Assembly (NCBI RefSeq): GCF_000002875.2 | Contig: NC_009403.2 | Coordinates: 165,001 to 229,000 of the forward strand | Source of the DNA: Leishmania infantum JPCM5 | Taxonomy: Eukaryota; Euglenozoa; Kinetoplastea; Trypanosomatida; Trypanosomatidae | Direction of reading: 5' to 3' | DNA length: 64,000 nt | In this document: in pieces, positions 19,337 through 32,600 of the stretch | How positions within the stretch are numbered: position 1 is the stretch's first letter | Layout: every line of letters starts with the position of its first letter | Translations under genes and position numbers: made by a program | The notes under the pieces: generated by a model | Database searches by the model: none | The model's input: only the letters and a program-made list of their open reading frames with translations | Told to the model about the DNA's origin: nothing

Positions 19337-20609
19337 GTTGATGGCGGTGATGGTGGTCGCATCGGGGATGAATCTCACGACCGATCTCCGCATGCTTCGC
19401 ATGACTGTTTTTTTTTTGTTTCTTCTTCTCCTAGCATTTCCGTCATGTGGTGGAAAGATTTCGCTGGGCATGCAGAGAGAAGGTGGTTTGAGCAGGCGCA
19501 TGCGTGTTTGTTGGTGTGCACGCCCAGTCCTCGACAGCGAGTGGCTGCCCGAACAAAAGCGGCGAATCGGCGTGGCAGGCGGCACCAGCGTATTCAAGGC
19601 GCAAAAAGGAAGAAAACAACCTGGGTGCTTATCGCACCACCTTTCCATGGTGTGGACGTCATCCCTCAGTGATGATGGAAACTGTCGGCCGTCACCGGTG
19701 ATGCTGCCATTTTGAGCAACGGACGGTGAAGCTCAAACATGCTGTGCGAGAAAGGCACCGACGCGCACATCCAGCCAACACGTGCGGCGGGTACACAGGA
19801 CCTACTTGTCTCTCTCTCTACTTTCTCTTATCTGTGCATCATCGTCATCATTGCCGCCACTACCACCACCACACTGACACTCACACCCACGCGTAACACC
19901 GCAATCCTGTACCCTTCCCCCTCCCTCGCCCATTCACCGTAATGGCAGCAAAACAGCAGCCACGCGTCGAGCTCTCCTTCTCTCTTCTTCCACGTGCCCA
20001 CCCCCTTCCCGTTCTAAGGAAACCATTTTGTATTGCCTCGTGTTGAGTGGTGCACAGCTTGGTTGCGTGCTTGGCCCTGCGCGTGGTCTGTGACCCCTCC
20101 CTTCCCCCCTGCCAGCAACCGTCAAGCCTCCGGCACACCCACCCACCCCTTCCTCCTTTGTTTTTCTTTTTGGGGGGTCAGTCCCTCAGCACATCATCAT
20201 CAATTCGCCGAATTTTTTTTTCCTTGTTCTTGTTGGCTCACGTTTCCATCGCGATTCGCGCGTGAGGCCCCTCGAGCACCCTCACAGACGAGCCCGCACA
20301 CGTTGCGATGCACGGGAATACAGACACGCACCATTGAACCACTTTTTCTTCATTTTCGTTTTTCTCTGGGCGTGTGTATTCCTTGAGGTGGACGCTGTGT
20401 CTCTGTGCCCCTCACAGCCCTTCTTATCCCCCCTCCTTCGACCCCCGGATTCTTCAGTTGCCCCCCCCCCCACACACACACACGCTCACGCAGTGTGTGA
20501 GTGGCTACATCGTGTCGGTGCTGCTCAGCTTCAACGCAAGGCCGCGTTGCTGTAGCACGTCCTCGTCTCCCTCTCTTCTTTTCTGTGTATACGTATACCC
20601 TTTTCCACA
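19337..20609. other. Intergenic spacer
   Basis: 1.27 kb without a gene. It has T-rich and C-rich tracts (near 20210-20220, 20425-20475) and a (CA)n patch at about 20471-20483. AG candidates before the next ATG are at 20455-20456 and 20492-20493. Confidence 0.65.
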
Positions 20610-21380
20610 ATGCTGCGTTTCTGCCCTCTCGCACACGCCGGCGCCACTACCGCGACAACCACCGCGGCAGTGGCCGCCACGGCTGCGCTGCAGCTCCAAA
20701 CGCGTCGCGCCTACGCCACTGGCGCACGCTCGACCGCGCGCGAGCGGCGGTACTATACGCAGCCGTTACGCACACCCCAGTACGGTACCAGCACCATTGT
20801 GGGCCGTCAGAAGAGCGATGCTGACGCTGCTGCAACGTGGTCAGGAGAGGCCTCGTCACCCGTGGCGGAGGAGATCGTTACTGATCTCCACCGCAGGCTT
20901 GAGGTGGGGCACCCCAGAAGCACGACGCGCTGCCGAACCGCGCATCAGTCGCCCAAGGTGCAACTCATCGACTTCATCACCTCCCGCTGCCGGCCCGTTC
21001 GTTACAACGATGCTGGCGTACCCGTGGAGGGGTCGCTGCTGCTGCTGCCGTGGCGGGAGCAGCTACGGTTGTGCACTGCCATCCTCGCGGCGTTCTACAT
21101 AACCAAGGCCTTCTTCGAAATGGTGCGCTTCGAACTGCTTTACTACGGTGTGTGGAAGGTGGGCTACCGCAACGACGGTTCCTTGATGAAGCGGCTGCTC
21201 TACTACGGCTCGACGGCGATGCTCGCGGCTGGGTTGCTGTTCAGCTTCAATCTGAACTTCTTTCTCTCCGCGTGCGTGGTTGGGCGCCGTGAAATCGCTC
21301 TGCACACGCTGTGCAATGTTTTCGCCTACGTGATGCCACGCCGTTTGCTGCAGCCGCTGGTGCGCCGGACGGTGTGCTGA
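20610..21380 (+). CDS. Putative mitochondrial two-helix membrane protein, paralogue of 25613-26251
   Basis: 256 residues. The N-terminus (MLRFCPLAHAG, then Ala/Thr-rich sequence, then QTRRAYATGARS) is free of acidic residues and looks like a mitochondrial presequence. Two membrane helices are visible, about 152-172 and 202-224, followed by a basic tail (PRRLLQPLVRR). The block VPVEGSLLLLPWREQL before helix 1, the WKVGYRNDGSLMKRLLYYGS loop and VVGRREI after helix 2 align with VPAKGSLFKLPLAEQL, the WMNGPWLYRLMY loop and LFGRRIW in the gene at 25613. The two are therefore divergent paralogues separated only by a spacer. The pair resembles a small family of unknown function that I recall as DUF6787; this should be treated as tentative. 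A respiratory-chain accessory role would be a guess. Confidence 0.85.
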   Translation: MLRFCPLAHAGATTATTTAAVAATAALQLQTRRAYATGARSTARERRYYTQPLRTPQYGTSTIVGRQKSDADAAATWSGEASSPVAEEIVTDLHRRLEVGHPRSTTRCRTAHQSPKVQLIDFITSRCRPVRYNDAGVPVEGSLLLLPWREQLRLCTAILAAFYITKAFFEMVRFELLYYGVWKVGYRNDGSLMKRLLYYGSTAMLAAGLLFSFNLNFFLSACVVGRREIALHTLCNVFAYVMPRRLLQPLVRRTVC

Positions 21381-22747
21381 TGGTGTAGCCGAAGGAGGAC
21401 TGAGCCAGCCCCATCCCCTCTCGTGCCCTATCAACGCACACGCCATCGCCCATGCAGGAGAGGCGGAAATCGCCTTGCCGTGGTCCGTATGGGCGAGTGT
21501 GATGAGGCGAAGGCAAAGCATGCGCAGAGACACAGAGACCCGCCCGAGCACACGCACTCGACTCCTGCAACCCCCCTCCCCCCTTCAGCGTCACAAGGAT
21601 CCAGTGCGACCTACGAACGCGCACTGTCAACTTTTTTTTTGATATTTGGCGTCGCTGCCGACACTACCCCACCACCCCTACCACATACACATGATGCACC
21701 AGTGAGCACCATCATGCTCGACAACAGTGGAGTGGCACGCTCCTTCCCTTCCACCGCCCAAGATGAAAAAAAAACCTCCAACTCGCTTTTGTCGGCGGGG
21801 AGGAGACGCGCCAGCGGGGAATGGCAAGCGGCGTTACTGGTGTCCTTCTTTTCGTTGCTTCGCACGTTGCGCCTGTCGTTTTCTGAGGAACAACAAAAGC
21901 CTGACAAGAGGAAGTCCAAGAGCCAGCACTGCTTTCCTTGCCCTCCCCCTTCTCTCTCTCTCGCCCCCAGTGTGTCTCTCTGCCACTTGCGCATGAGAAT
22001 GTAAAGACTGAAGGCGAGTGGAAGAGAAGGACGCATGACTGTCACCTCGCATGCTGAGTGTTCCTGTTTTCCTGTAGCTTCCCCCTCCCCCTCCCCCCCC
22101 CCCCCCACACCGCCGCCGTCGTCGTCGGCTTTTCCTTTATGTCTCTCATTATGATGCCCACCGTCGCGTTCCATGTAGAGTGTGTGTGTGTGTGCTGCTT
22201 GATTGTGCGGTTCTCTGTTTTTTTCTTGGCCGTTTTCTAGGTCAAATCCTCAGTTCCTGCCCCGTCCCCCTCCCACTCCATCTCGTTGGTGGTCTCCTTC
22301 ATATAAACTGAACGACGCACACACACGCGCACGCGCACAGGCGCATGCGCTGAACAGTTCACCACTCCCCCCTCCCTCTACCTCCTCCATCCTCCCCCCT
22401 TTTTTTTACGGTGAACTCTGTTCATCACATCTTCACATCTTCTCGCGTTGTTTTTTTCACTCCTTTCCCTTGGGTCAGCGGGTCTGATTCGGCCTTTGTC
22501 GGCGTGCTGCTGCGCTCTCCCTCCCTCCCCGCTTGTTCTTCGTCGCGCGACGTACCGCCATTCTCGCACCGCACGGCATCGCATGCTGCACGTGAACACG
22601 AGCAGTAGGGTTATTGCAGATGAGCTGCCCCGGTGTTCTTGTATGATGGCTCTCGTACTCCTCGCTCGCTTCCCTCCTTGCGAGGTAGGCTTAGCATATT
22701 GTACTCCTTTTCACTCGGTACGAAACACGCTCGCTGTCTTTCTTTCC
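21381..22747. other. Intergenic spacer, first part of a 4.2-kb gap
   Basis: No credible gene. It includes a poly-C run near 22095-22106, a (GT)n patch at about 22181-22192 and several pyrimidine tracts. Confidence 0.65.
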
Positions 22748-23280
22748 CGGATGGCGGGGGAGGGGACACCTCAGCCGGGTAGCAGGATCTACCACCTACT
22801 GTTTTGGAAAGCCGATAAGCCCCTCTCCCACCTTATCCCTCCCAGCGCCGAGCCACACCTGGCGGTGGCGGGACCAAGCACCGAAGGCTTTGTGGATTCA
22901 GTGCGGTGCGTCGCTACTGCCGTCGGCGGCGAGGTCGCGGACGGCGTTGCGTCGGAGCGGACTGCGACCGTGCACGCGCTTGTGCCATGGACATGCTAGT
23001 CAGCGTGTGAAGGTGGCTCGGACGTATGGCGCCCGCGGCCCTGACTGGGTAGTTGTGGGGAGCCTGCGCCACCCGGAGGGATGCACGAGGCGGTGACCCG
23101 CCTAATGGGAGGCGGCTGTGGGGCGGCCTGCGGAGCCGGTGGGGGTGGGGGGCCGGGTGTGTGTCTGTGAGGTTGGAGGCAGGGCTGTGCTGAGATGGCC
23201 GAGTCGGTGCATTGCCATGGCACGTGTTTCCATGGCTGCTTTCGCATCACGCGGAATGGGGGGGGCCTGTGACAGACCGG
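22748..23280 (+). repeat. Family A SIDER-like retroposon, full-length-looking copy 1
   Basis: 533 bp, nearly identical to 48139-48673 (offset 25,391 bp; a 2-bp difference in a poly-G run near the end is the only indel noticed). The 5' end (CTCAGCCGGGTAGCAGGATC, then a second arm GCCGATAAGCCCC) resembles, from memory, the 77-79-nt signature shared by trypanosomatid retroposons such as L1Tc/ingi. The internal 347 bp (22818-23164) also occur at 44522-44868 and 60379-60725. There is no coding capacity beyond a short conserved ORF. By established knowledge SIDERs sit mainly in 3' UTRs and some modulate mRNA stability or translation. Confidence 0.8.
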
Positions 23281-25612
23281 TGAGAGGGGAGGTGTCGAGG
23301 CTTGGTGAGTTCGTGTTGTAGAGCACAGAATGGACCAGCGGGAAACAGAAAAAAGCTCGTGCTCGCTCACCTCTTTTCGCATAGGACTTTAAATGCCTCT
23401 TCTTCCCCTACGGCGCCCCGCCTCCACCCCTCCCTCTTTTCTTGTTTTTCTTGGTTCTTCGTTCCTCTCTCCCTGTGCCTGTATGACGATTTGGGGCGTG
23501 TGCTCTCGACACATACAGGCTGAGGTCAGCGTGAGTGTATTTGTATGTGTGTGTACATATGGCGGGCTGGTGCCAGCTCGCCGCTGCCTGTGTCGCTCTT
23601 CCTCTCGGTCTTTTCCTTTCTTGTGTTTTGTTTCTCTCTTATTCCTTTGTCATGTTGTTGTGCTGTTTCCTGCCTCGCCCCACACCTCACCGCCCATCCC
23701 GCGCAATTCAAGGGCTCGCGAGTACCACACGAAGCGAAGACCCAGCATCCACGACCGCCGCGAGCACCGGACAGGACCGAGGCGCAGACAAATTCCCTCG
23801 AACCGCTAGTTAAGAGGCAAGGAAAGACGTGCATGAATGGTTCTGAGGCGAGCGGAAGGACGACGTAAGACAGCGCGCTGCGGCTGCTACCCAGAAAGAG
23901 GCAAGGAGCACACATGCACGCACACGCAGTGCAACCATTTTCTTATGCACACGACAGCGCAGAAAAGCAAAGAGCCCCGCAAAACTGCATCGCTGCGTCG
24001 CTGATGGTGACATGTAGACTGTCTTGGCGTCCACACCATTGTGTTGTGGATTCGCTTCTCTTTTTTGATGATTGTTGTTGCCAATGTGGACTATTCCCCC
24101 CCCCCGCCTCCTCAACAGGCTTTTGTACAGCCGACTTGATCTTTTCCCGGCTCCCTTTTGCTCCACTCATCTTCCTCCTCTTCCACTTTCATCACTTCTT
24201 CTTCCATCACCGCCCCACTCTCCCTCCCTCACCCAATCGTGGGGCACTGAATGTCTCTCTCGCTCTCTGTGTGCTCTTTTTTGTTGTTCGGAGTCGCTCG
24301 CTGGACTTCTTGTACTGTGTTTCCATGTCCGCGCCGCCACCGCCCCCTTCTTTAACCCTACGAACCTTTCCTGTCTTTACCATGCTGACGCTGTGGGTCT
24401 TGCGTGTGTCTCCCCTGTGAGCGAGTGGTTGCTTCATTACCTTTATTATGGGCATGTGTAGTTGTTGCGCGTCCTCTCTCTTCAGGTCCATTCCTGCGCG
24501 TTCTTTTCTCCTTTGCTCGAGGTTTGCTGTTTTCGGGTGGTGTGTGTATGCGTGTGTGTGCCTTCCTCTTGGTTCTGTGTCTGCTACTGCTACGTCGCTT
24601 CTTCTGTGTAGGCCCTTATCTTTCTTTTTTGTGTTCGCCCTAGCTGCCGAAATGCCCGCGCCGCCACCTCGAACTCCCTCACGTGCTCTTTCCGTGGTTG
24701 CGTTTTGTTCCACTGTCTCTCCCTCTGTCGTTGCGCCCCCTCCTCCTCCTCCTCGTGGGCGATGACGCTGATGGACGGGGTGGGGGCTGGGGCTCTGTCC
24801 CCACATCTCGTAAACATCTGCGCTGTGTTTGGATGCGTTGGCCCTTCCACTTTTTTCTTTTTCATGCTTACAGATTGAACCTCTTGTGCGCGACCGTAGT
24901 GCACAAACGACACTTCCACGCGCCCCTGGTCGTCTTTCCATCAATCATGTGGAATTCTGGTCTTCCACCGGTGCCCCTCCGTCTCCATCACGGCAGAGGA
25001 TCACATCAACGCCTGTATGCTGGGACTCTGCGTATGCGTGTGCGTGTGTGGCTCAGAGTGGATGTGTCACCGCGATTTGGCGCAATAGCAGAAGACATCC
25101 GGAAAACAAGGCCGAAAAACGAAGCCTAAAGGCGCCATCTTGGGCACACTTCCTCAGCACACCCTGCACGCGCACGCACAAAATTTTCAGTGGCCCGACC
25201 CTTAGCGCTAGCAGTACGCCATGAGGACAACGGCTGACGACATATGCGATACCCAGCACCTTTCAATCGCCAGAAATGTGTCCGTAAATCGTTGAAGTGT
25301 AGGAAGACAAAAACAAAGAAAAACGAAAACGCCCGTCCCATCCGCGGACACCGCCTCCTATTCCTCTGCCATGAAAGCGCACAACGCGCACGGACGCGCC
25401 GTATGCGTCTTTCACACGGCGAAGCCTCCTCTTGTCTCCCTCTCTCTCGCTCTACTCACATCCTTCACGTCTCTGCCCTCGGATGGTATCGATGTACACA
25501 CCAACGCTGCCCGCGTACGCACATGTGTCCGTCTTTCTGCATGCGATCGCCACCGCACTTGAGCACGTGCACACGCGTCAGCGAAAGCTTTCTCGCACAA
25601 TCACAGCTCCAT
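23281..25612. other. Intergenic spacer, second part of a 4.2-kb gap
   Basis: 2.3 kb without a gene I can support. The overlapping ORFs on both strands are Cys/Ser/Phe/Leu- or Arg-rich spacer translations. A pyrimidine tract at 25433-25480 is followed by the first AG at 25562-25563, a candidate acceptor for the next gene. Confidence 0.65.
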
Positions 25613-26251
25613 ATGCTCGCTCGTCTCAACCTGAACCGCATCATGACGCCGTCGGCGGGTGCTTCGCTCTGCAGGGCACGATCATCGCTGACGGTGTCTG
25701 CGCATCAGTCGCTGCGCGCAGCGCAGCGGCGATGCGCCACCAAGGCCAAGGCATCAACCAAGGCAGAGCAGCAAGCAACTTCTGCCTCCGGTGGAGCTGC
25801 AGAGGCGAAGGTCACGTCTCAGCATCCAATCTCACACGGCCCGCAACGCAAGGACTGGCGCACGCACAAGGAGATCGTCTACGTCAAGGGTGTTCCAGCC
25901 AAGGGGAGCCTCTTCAAGCTGCCATTGGCGGAGCAGCTTATCATTTGCCTTGTCTTTTCCATTGCCGGGTCAGCCGCGGTGTACCTTGTGCGGCCGCAGA
26001 TACGGTACCTCTGCCATCACGGCTTCCTAGGGCTCACCGACGAGGCGGGGTGGATGAACGGGCCGTGGCTCTACCGCCTCATGTACTGCCTCATCATGTT
26101 CCCCAGCTACTCGCTCATTCTCTTCGTTGTCGGTGGGTTGTTCGGGCGTCGCATCTGGTTCTCCTTTATGATCCACAAGATGTGGTCCCGCTTCCTCACA
26201 CGCAGCGCGTCGCGGCGGCTGGAGCACTTGCTGGACCTGCAGCACTATTAA
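25613..26251 (+). CDS. Putative mitochondrial two-helix membrane protein, paralogue of 20610-21380
   Basis: 212 residues from the ATG at 25613. The frame is open further upstream but that part reads as spacer, and this start gives a presequence (MLARLNLNRIM, RARSSLTVSA, LRAAQRRCATKA) matching its paralogue's design. Two helices are predicted, at about 106-126 (LAEQLIICLVFSIAGSAAVY) and 152-177 (LMYCLIMFPSYSLILFVVGG). A GRR motif and an aromatic/basic tail follow. The pattern GS.AVYLVRPQI ... GPWLYRLMY.LIMFPSY ... FG looks like small bacterial and mitochondrial proteins that I remember as DUF6787, better preserved here than in the upstream paralogue. Function is unknown. The N-terminus implies import into mitochondria, probably into the inner membrane. 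Confidence 0.85.
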   Translation: MLARLNLNRIMTPSAGASLCRARSSLTVSAHQSLRAAQRRCATKAKASTKAEQQATSASGGAAEAKVTSQHPISHGPQRKDWRTHKEIVYVKGVPAKGSLFKLPLAEQLIICLVFSIAGSAAVYLVRPQIRYLCHHGFLGLTDEAGWMNGPWLYRLMYCLIMFPSYSLILFVVGGLFGRRIWFSFMIHKMWSRFLTRSASRRLEHLLDLQHY

Positions 26252-28304
<2,053 letters not shown>

Positions 28305-29189
28305 AGATATCTGTACCGGCTTAGCTCTTTCTGCTACGACCTGTGGCGTGCTGTTGCTGCGCTTTCTCTGGATGTACAGCTCACCTGCCCCCCCCTCCCT
28401 CTGGTGAGCGGAGCGCCACACATGCACACACACGCAACGCTTCCCGTCGTCACAGAGGGGCGTTGCCTGCCTTTGTGTAGGTGCGTGCGTCTGTGCTCAT
28501 TGCTCTGTGTGTATTTTCCAAACCCCCAAAGTGACCAGTGAAAGCGTGAAGACGGTTTCATCGCCTCTCCAGGTGATTCATCTGTGCCTAGTCGTGCCTG
28601 CGAGCGATGATGTGAGATCCCGTCGTGTTCGAGCTCGTCTACTCGAAGATGACGGCGCTGCCACTCGAGCCCGCGGCCTTGGGTGGGAGGGCGGGAGAAA
28701 AGAGGGAAAGGGCAAGCACCTGCGCCGGTGCGACGCGGAAATCACGTGTGCCGTGGTAATGCCCTACCCCCCTCCCAACGCACGCACACGCATAGAGAGT
28801 GACGCGCATGTGCTACGGCGTGGCGCCGGGTTCTTGATCCATTCTTTCTGCTCCCTTACGCGCCTTTTCTCCTCTTGGTTGTGTGGCAACTCGCTTGTAC
28901 GCATGACGCACACACATCCATCCATATATATATATATACAGATACCCGTGCTGTTATGCTTCCCTCGGCCTTCATCGCTGGCGACTGCTCTTTCTCTCTC
29001 TTGCTAACGAACGCCACGGGCATCAGTGAGCATGGACACAGGGTAACCCCCCTCCACACACACACACACACACACAGGTAGCGAGGCGCTCCGGGCTGTG
29101 CGTCTTTGCACGCCCTTCTCCTTTCCTCATCTAGAGTAGACGGAGGTGCTCCGTTGTGCCTTTCTGATCTCGTTCCCACATATATATGC

Positions 29190-29212
29190 ATATATATATA
29201 TATATATATATA
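29190..29212. repeat. (TA)n microsatellite
   Basis: 23 bp of alternating A and T, the longest TA run in the window, in the spacer upstream of the SLX4-like gene. Confidence 0.95.
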
Positions 29213-29501
29213 CTTTGACTTCTTCGGTGTGCGCGAGTGGGACGGAAGCGTGCCGGTACACGAAACTCCCTCATCTGCATACCACTGGCCGCTGCGGTTG
29301 CACACCTTCCTCTCGCCCCACAGCGTGCGTGACGGTGTGTCAGGCCTGGGCGCTGCTGCACATGCTGCTGTTGTCTGCGAGCCGCTTTTCTTATGGTGTG
29401 GTGCTGGTGTCCTCCACAGGCTAGATTTTGGTGGACTGGTATCCCTGCCTGCCTGTGTGTGCGTATCTGCGTTTGGCTGCACTTTCGCGCCATTCCACAC
29501 G

Positions 29502-29532
29502 TCTCCGTTCCTCCTCCACCTCCTCGCTCTAG
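29502..29532 (+). promoter_or_regulatory. Predicted polypyrimidine tract and spliced-leader acceptor for the gene at 29612
   Basis: TCTCC/CTCC-rich tract followed by GCTCTAG (AG at 29531-29532). The leader of about 80 nt would contain a (TA)8 tract at 29560-29575. Confidence 0.5.
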
Positions 29533-29611
29533 TCCGCGGTCTCTGCCACACCTATACACATATATATATATATATTTGCCGTTTGTGGCGCTGCTCTCCA
29601 TCGTGTTCTTT

Positions 29612-32600
29612 ATGACTCACACGAGCGATGCCGAGTCACTGCTGCTTCGCTTCCTGGAGGTGGAGGATGGGCTGCACCGGCCCACGGCTCGCCACCAAAG
29701 CTCCCCTCTACTGGTCCAGATGAACTCTTCCGCCACCCCCGTTGATGAGGCAGTGACGCTGAATGGCCATCAGGCCCGTCGCTCGTGCAGTGTTTCGGAG
29801 GCGCCGGCGCAAGCGACTGCTTGCTGCGAGATGGCGGCCCCGCCATCTTTGCACCGTGATCTGCGCCGCTCCAGCACCTCCAGCTCGTCCGGTAGCAGCG
29901 ACACGCAAGAGGAAGCAGCGACACCACCTCGCCGCTCGAGCAGCAACCAACATGTCATCAACCCCACTACACTTGAAGACACAGTTGCGCGGCCGTCCGC
30001 GCCGCGCAACTCGATTCCAGGTGCGTCACCGTCGCCGCCGCTGTCGCTGTCACATCCAGTCGTGCAGTTTCTCACTAGCGTGCAACTGCAAGGCTACGCC
30101 GACCGCCTCATGTGCGATCTCGGCATTCAGTCCCTCCCAGACTTGGTGAGGCGGAGCGCCACTTTGAAGGATGTGGCTGCGCTGCTGGGGCCCTCTGCAT
30201 CGCTGCAGCAGCACAATGAACTGCTGCGCGGTTTGCGACGGTGGGAGCGCGAAGAGGCGCGTCGTGCCAGAGCAGACGCTGCGAAGGAGCGACGGCGCGC
30301 ACGGAAGGAGGACCGCTCCACCAACGGGGCGACTAAGGCGCTTGGCACGCATAAAACTCCGTCACGCACCACCAAAGCGAGCATTCAACGCGTGACGACC
30401 GCCTCGTCGGAGGATAGCGGTGGCCGTGCGAGCGGACGAGGAAGTGGCACCGGCGGCGGTCGGCAGCCGGCGCCGCTCCTTGCCACCCTTGACAGCTGCG
30501 TAGGCAGGTGCGCAAGCGCGTGCTTTCGCCTTTCGGACGTGTGCGACCGTGTGCTGCAGCCGCACACGTCCCCAGCCGCCTTCGGCATCACTGAGGCAGC
30601 CCCTCATGAGCTCTCAAGCGACAGCGGCAACGTCGTCGCATCGTCGTTGGAAACACTGCCGGTTCCTGCATCGTCGTCCATGTCCTCCTCCTCGCGCCCC
30701 TCGCTGACGACGAGCGCCACCCAGCTGATGCGACAGCTGTCGTATCGATGCAGCCACGCTCGTCTAGCGGCAGCTCTTCGGCGCCGAGCTGGGTGGAGCC
30801 GCTCTTATCACAACGGTCGCGATGGGCAGGGCGAGCCTCTGGATACGACGTCGAGGACAGCAACGCAGGTAGCGCCGTACGACGTGGATGCGGAGGACCT
30901 TGATGCTGTGACGACGAGCGGCGCGTCCAGCCGCAGCGGCAGCAACCACCGCGGAGTCAGTCATACAAGCGAGGCCTCGTGCCATCTTGAGGCGAGTGTG
31001 CCTCCCGCTGAGGGGGATGTGGGCGACGACGCTGATGCTGCGCCGTCAGACGATGAGAGTCTCGCCAGGTGTGTGCAGCAGGCGAGCATAGCCTCTGCCG
31101 CGGGTGTAGAGCGCTGTGAGGCGGTGGAAGGGCCCTCAAATGCGGAGGCGTTGCTGCCACCAGCGACGCTGTCCTCGGCTTGCTACTCGTGTGAGTCGCA
31201 CCTGTCCTTCATCCTGTGCTCGTTGCGCGAGGCGGCGGAGGAGCAACCTGTCGTGCCGGACCTGATTGGCTCTGACGGTGCCGATGGAGAAGGGCCAGCA
31301 AGCACACAGTGGGCATCAGCCGTATCGGACACGCCATGTGGTGCATTCGGCGACGCGCTCACCGGAGACGGCTGCGCCACTGCCGAGTCTCATCACCCCG
31401 TCCGCAACGACCTTGTGACTACAAACAATATATCCCTCAGCGCCCTCTCCGCCCGCGCTGAGCTGCAGGTGCTTCCTCCACGAGAGCCAGCGGTGACCCT
31501 GACGCGTGCGAGAGGATCACCAGCTGCGGAGGAGGCAGGTAGGACGGCAACCGCCGACGCACACACGACCGCAGCGAAATATCCAGTGCTGGATAGCGAC
31601 GCAACTTGCAACGCATCGCAGCATCATCAGCGCCTCAGCCCCGTTGCGCTTACACACGAGAGCGCAACACAGCCGCGACAAAGCAGGGAGACAGATACCT
31701 TGCTCGCGACAACTGGTGCCTCTGCCGCCCCAGGGGACGCCCCGGAGGCATGTGCACTACTGGAGAGACGACTCGCAGACGCACAACGCCGCCTCAACGA
31801 TGCGCTGCAAGAGGCGCTGCAGTCCTACAACGCCGAGGTGAAGGCCGTCCGTCAGGCAACAGCCGTGCCACTCACGGACACTGCGATAGTAAACAAGTGG
31901 GTACCCCTGCGTGCTGTTCTGCAGCCCATACCGTTCTCACCACGAGCATCGAGCGCGTGTGCCCGCAGCGCTGCAGCAGCGGAGCTCGGCACACCAGCGG
32001 AGCGTGTTGTCTGGGCGCTAGGTGCCGAGGGCGACATCGACAGCGGCGAGACACACTGGTGCTCTTTCCCCGCTCCTAACGCGTCCATGTCTGCTGGTGC
32101 TGACACGGAGGTGTTCGCTGCCTGCTCTCCTGCTACGGGAGCCGCGCTTGATTGTGTGTGCGCTGATGATAGGAAGGCCCTGGCAGCCATGGCTACCACT
32201 GCCACCTCTGCGCGCACGACAATGCGTTCCACAGCCGCGCCGGTAGCCCCGAGCTGCCGCTCTGCGGTGGCACCAGCCGCCACGGTCGAGGGCGTCGGGC
32301 TCGCCAGCACAGGATCTCTGGACGCTCCGACCGCAGCGGAGTTGATGGAGTCTCGTTCAAGCAGGGACAAGAAAAGCGAAGAGGATGGCAGCGTCAGCTG
32401 CGAAAGCGTTGGCCGCTTGACGGCCGGCACGCAGTGCCTCTCCACGTACGTCAACATGGGTGACGCAGGCAAGGCAGCGGAGATTGCGGCGGCGGCTCCC
32501 ATCGACAAGTTCGCAGCGGAGGGGCGTGACGATAGCACGGCTGCTTTTCTCTGGGTATCTCAAGACTCCCCGTCGACGATGCGGCAAAGCCCATACGCAG

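Larger units (their letters stand above)
28305..29611. other. Intergenic spacer with three (TA)n tracts
   Basis: 1.3 kb without a gene. It holds (TA)n tracts at 28924-28938, 29190-29212 and 29560-29575 and an (AC)n tract at about 29056-29076. The predicted acceptor AG at 29531-29532 follows the pyrimidine tract 29502-29530. Confidence 0.7.

Noticed and set aside
22890..23096. A 68-codon ORF conserved in all four family A copies (also near 44598, 48281 and 60455)
   Set aside because: Conservation extends evenly through flanking non-coding repeat sequence, and the translation is Arg/Cys/Ser-rich without protein features. It follows from the near-identity of the repeats.
23196..23206. TGGCCGAGTCG, a perfect match to a tRNA A-box consensus, within family A
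   Set aside because: I found no B-box or cloverleaf around it. It is most likely coincidental or an internal feature of the repeat, not a tRNA gene.
29393..29611. Upstream in-frame extension of the SLX4-like gene
   Set aside because: It crosses the predicted SL acceptor at 29531 and (TA)n tract; the translation is spacer-like.
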